From the NCBI GenBank assembly GCA_028711355.1, contig JAQTSL010000153.1:1-8282 (forward strand): 8,282 bases of DNA, written 5' to 3'. The DNA is from Rhodoferax sp. Lineage in GTDB: Bacteria > Pseudomonadota > Gammaproteobacteria > Burkholderiales > Burkholderiaceae_C. How positions within the stretch are numbered: position 1 is the stretch's first letter; every line of letters begins with the position of its first letter. The notes beneath the pieces were generated by a model. It saw nothing but the letters and a program-made list of their open reading frames with translations, did not search any database and was not told the origin of the DNA. The position numbers were made by a program, and so were the translations under genes. Below are positions 6,647 through 8,282 of the stretch, piece by piece.

Positions 6647-6744
6647 AAACCTGCGCTTGAGCAGGCAAACAGATATCAGGATTTGGCGCGTATGTTCAAT
6701 ACACTTGAGAGAAGGCTCTGTACATTGACACCACTTTTGGTTTC

Positions 6745-6750
6745 AAGGGG
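6745..6750 (+). promoter_or_regulatory. Ribosome binding site of the [2Fe-2S] subunit gene
   Basis: AAGGGG lies five bases before the ATG at 6756-6758 and fixes that start. A TTGACA box occurs at 6725-6730, but the nearest -10-like TATTTA would overlap the start codon with an over-long spacing of 20 bp. I therefore do not call a promoter from it. Confidence 0.5.
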
Positions 6751-6755
6751 TATTT

Positions 6756-7211
6756 ATGCAGATCAATGTGAATGGCAGGTTGGTGCCCATCCCGGACGCC
6801 TGGCAAGAAGAATCACTGCTTCAGGTGCTTCGTGAAGCGTTGGGGTTGGTGGGGGCAAAGTACGGGTGTGGGGCTGGCCTGTGTGGTGCGTGCACCGTGC
6901 TGCTCGATGGCGAGCCTGTGCGCAGTTGCCTCACGCCGGTTTCAGCAGTCGTGGGCCGACAGGTGACAACCGTCGAAGGACTGGCCAGTCAGGACAAGTT
7001 GCATCCTGTGCAACAGAAGTGGCTCAGCGCGTCTGTTCCCCAATGCGGATACTGTCAATCGGGCCAGATATTGGCCACGGTCGCGCTGCTGAACCGCACG
7101 CCAAAGCCCACTGAGGCACAGATCGACGAGGCCCTGTCGGGTCACCTGTGCCGGTGCGGCACGCAGCCACGGGTGCGCAAGGCCATCTTGCAAATCGCGG
7201 AGGGTTCATGA
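6756..7211 (+). CDS. [2Fe-2S]-binding subunit of an isoquinoline 1-oxidoreductase-type molybdenum hydroxylase (IorA-like)
   Basis: A complete small iron-sulfur subunit of 151 residues, the usual length for IorA-type proteins. It passes electrons from the molybdenum cofactor in the large subunit to an external acceptor. The N-terminal plant-type ferredoxin domain carries its first cluster on Cys38, Cys43, Cys46 and Cys58 (CGAGLCGAC then RSC). The C-terminal helical domain carries the second on Cys97, Cys100, Cys132 and Cys134 (CGYCQSG and CRCG). All eight ligands are present. The start is supported by an AAGGGG Shine-Dalgarno at 6745-6750. The stop overlaps the next start as ATGA (7208-7211), so the two subunits should be translationally coupled. 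No FAD domain is present, as expected for this branch of the xanthine oxidase family, in which acceptors are often cytochromes or quinones. The substrate cannot be told from sequence; N-heterocycles or aldehydes are both possible. Confidence 0.93.
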   Translation: MQINVNGRLVPIPDAWQEESLLQVLREALGLVGAKYGCGAGLCGACTVLLDGEPVRSCLTPVSAVVGRQVTTVEGLASQDKLHPVQQKWLSASVPQCGYCQSGQILATVALLNRTPKPTEAQIDEALSGHLCRCGTQPRVRKAILQIAEGS

Positions 7212-8282
7212 CAGCCATACCGGTCAATCGTCGCCGCCTGCTGGTCGGTGCGGGAGCGCTGCTGAGTGTCAGCTTCCTGCCCGGTTTCGCCAGCTTCCCG
7301 GTGATTCCCAAGAGGCCATCCCCAGACGCGACAGCAGGCCTGAGCTGGATCAGCCACCAGGCGGGCCGCTACACCTTGACCGTGCCACGGGTGGAAATGG
7401 GCCAGAACATCCTGACAGCGCTCAAGCAGATTGCCTGCGATGAACTCGGTGTGGGTTTGGATCAGTTGACGGTGCAGATGCACGGCACCGACAAGATCGA
7501 CCGGGTGCGATCCACCGTGGGCAGCGAATCGGTCATGGACTACGCCTTGCCGCTGGCGCGTGCCTGTGCCACCTTGCGCGACGCACTGAGTAATCGGCAA
7601 CTTGCGGGCCAGCTCGAAGCCAGGGATTACCCCCGGGAGCAACTGCGGTCCTTGTCCGGTCGGGGTTCGTGGGTCGGCCGCTCTGTGCCGATGGAGCAGG
7701 GTCAGGCCATCGTCACTGGCCAGCCGCTCTTTGCCAGTGACGTTCGTCTGGCGGGTATGGTGTATGGCCGTGTGCTGCGCGCGCCGGTGCCGCCCGAAAT
7801 CGGCTCACGCCTTCAGGCGCTGGATGAGGCCGCTGCCCGGCAAGTGCCGGGCTTCATCGCGCTGGTGCGAAAAAAAACACTCCAGATGAGTGCCAGCGAA
7901 GGCCTGGGCATCGTTGCACGCACACCCGGTGCCCTGGACCGTATCGAACAGGAGCTGAAGATGCGTTGGGCGGTGGATGGCGCTGCCAACCCGGATGCCA
8001 TCGCGAAGGCGGTTGACATCGACCGCCGGATGGCCGAACGGGCGCGGCGCGACAAGTACGTGAACGATGCTGCCGTGCCGGACGGGCGCTGGGACGTCGA
8101 TCTGCGCATCGACATTCCCATGGCAGCCCATGCGCCGATCGAGCCGCGCGTGGCCGTGGCCGCCCCGCGCGCTGGTGGCGCACTGGAAATGTGGGTGGGA
8201 ACCCAGGACGTGTTCTACCAGCGCGACGTCGTTTGCCGCCGACTCGACCTCTCTGAGCAGCAGGTGGTGGTACATGGATGCC
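7208..8282 (+). CDS. Molybdopterin-binding subunit of the same hydroxylase (IorB-like), cut by the window end
   Basis: Frame 2 is open from ATG 7208 to the end of the window, about 358 codons of a protein that usually exceeds 700. It begins MTAIPVNRRRLLVGAGALL, a twin-arginine (Tat) leader: paired arginines, then a hydrophobic stretch and a Pro-Gly-Phe-Ala-Ser region. This implies export to the periplasm with cofactor bound, as is usual for IorB-type subunits. Family landmarks include VEMGQNI near residue 65, a GQPLFASDVRLAGMVYGRV segment, and PMAAHAPIEPRVAVA near residue 305. The last corresponds to the conserved (H)APMEP region lining the active site, followed by WVGTQD. The usual Met of APMEP is Ile here. 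A GGAGGG Shine-Dalgarno (7199-7204) lies inside the upstream gene, whose stop overlaps this start as ATGA. The catalytic glutamate lies beyond the window and cannot be checked. Family assignment is secure; substrate is unknown. Confidence 0.92.
   Translation, partial: MTAIPVNRRRLLVGAGALLSVSFLPGFASFPVIPKRPSPDATAGLSWISHQAGRYTLTVPRVEMGQNILTALKQIACDELGVGLDQLTVQMHGTDKIDRVRSTVGSESVMDYALPLARACATLRDALSNRQLAGQLEARDYPREQLRSLSGRGSWVGRSVPMEQGQAIVTGQPLFASDVRLAGMVYGRVLRAPVPPEIGSRLQALDEAAARQVPGFIALVRKKTLQMSASEGLGIVARTPGALDRIEQELKMRWAVDGAANPDAIAKAVDIDRRMAERARRDKYVNDAAVPDGRWDVDLRIDIPMAAHAPIEPRVAVAAPRAGGALEMWVGTQDVFYQRDVVCRRLDLSEQQVVVHGC

Noticed and set aside
1..8282. tRNA, rRNA, CRISPR array, insertion sequence or integrase
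   Set aside because: I saw no cloverleaf, spaced repeat array, terminal inverted repeats or transposase/integrase motifs anywhere in the window, despite the signs of rearrangement.

Overview
The window looks like a chromosomal segment of a betaproteobacterium, probably Burkholderiales (Comamonadaceae-like). This rests on the GC-rich codon use, a recognisable hslR (Hsp15) tail of the type found in that group, and an isoquinoline 1-oxidoreductase-type gene pair. This is a judgement from protein character; no database search was possible.

Layout. (1) 1-612, + strand: the broken C-terminal end of a UvrD/Rep-like superfamily 1 helicase, readable only by changing frame. (2) 705-6508, - strand: a three-gene block in one direction with short gaps (25 and 55 bp). 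In transcription order it holds a truncated AlbA_2/HATPase (Schlafen/RecG-like) protein, a WYL-domain regulator, and a 1145-residue protein combining a partial SAM methyltransferase, a PLD nuclease, an SF2 helicase, a LexA/UmuD-like S24 domain and DUF3427. The content (PLD-helicase-DUF3427, WYL regulator, AlbA_2 ATPase) resembles a defence-type accessory cassette. (3) 6320-6598: two gene scraps placed end to end, about 100 bp of a CusA/CzcA-type RND metal efflux pump (- strand) followed by the last 59 codons of hslR (+ strand). (4) 6756-8282, + strand: an ordinary operon for a molybdenum hydroxylase, with the [2Fe-2S] subunit and the Moco-binding subunit overlapping by ATGA. The second gene runs off the window.

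Two of the long open frames are chimeras. In the helicase, the methyltransferase stops in mid-fold and the PLD domain begins in mid-fold at about position 3780. In the AlbA_2 protein, the N-terminal domain is replaced by RND-pump sequence at about 6320, and further upstream the frame is simply antisense to hslR. The block therefore appears to have been assembled by deletions and illegitimate joining, with hslR as its broken right edge and the helicase pseudogene on its left.

The most interesting signal is the S24-like domain inside the helicase protein. It carries a Gly-Asn-Ser-Met serine motif and a Cys-Gly pair 36 residues upstream, which is the spacing of the UmuD/LexA self-cleavage site. 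Cleavage there would separate the nuclease-helicase from the DUF3427 end. The catalytic lysine is not clearly in place, so activity is uncertain.
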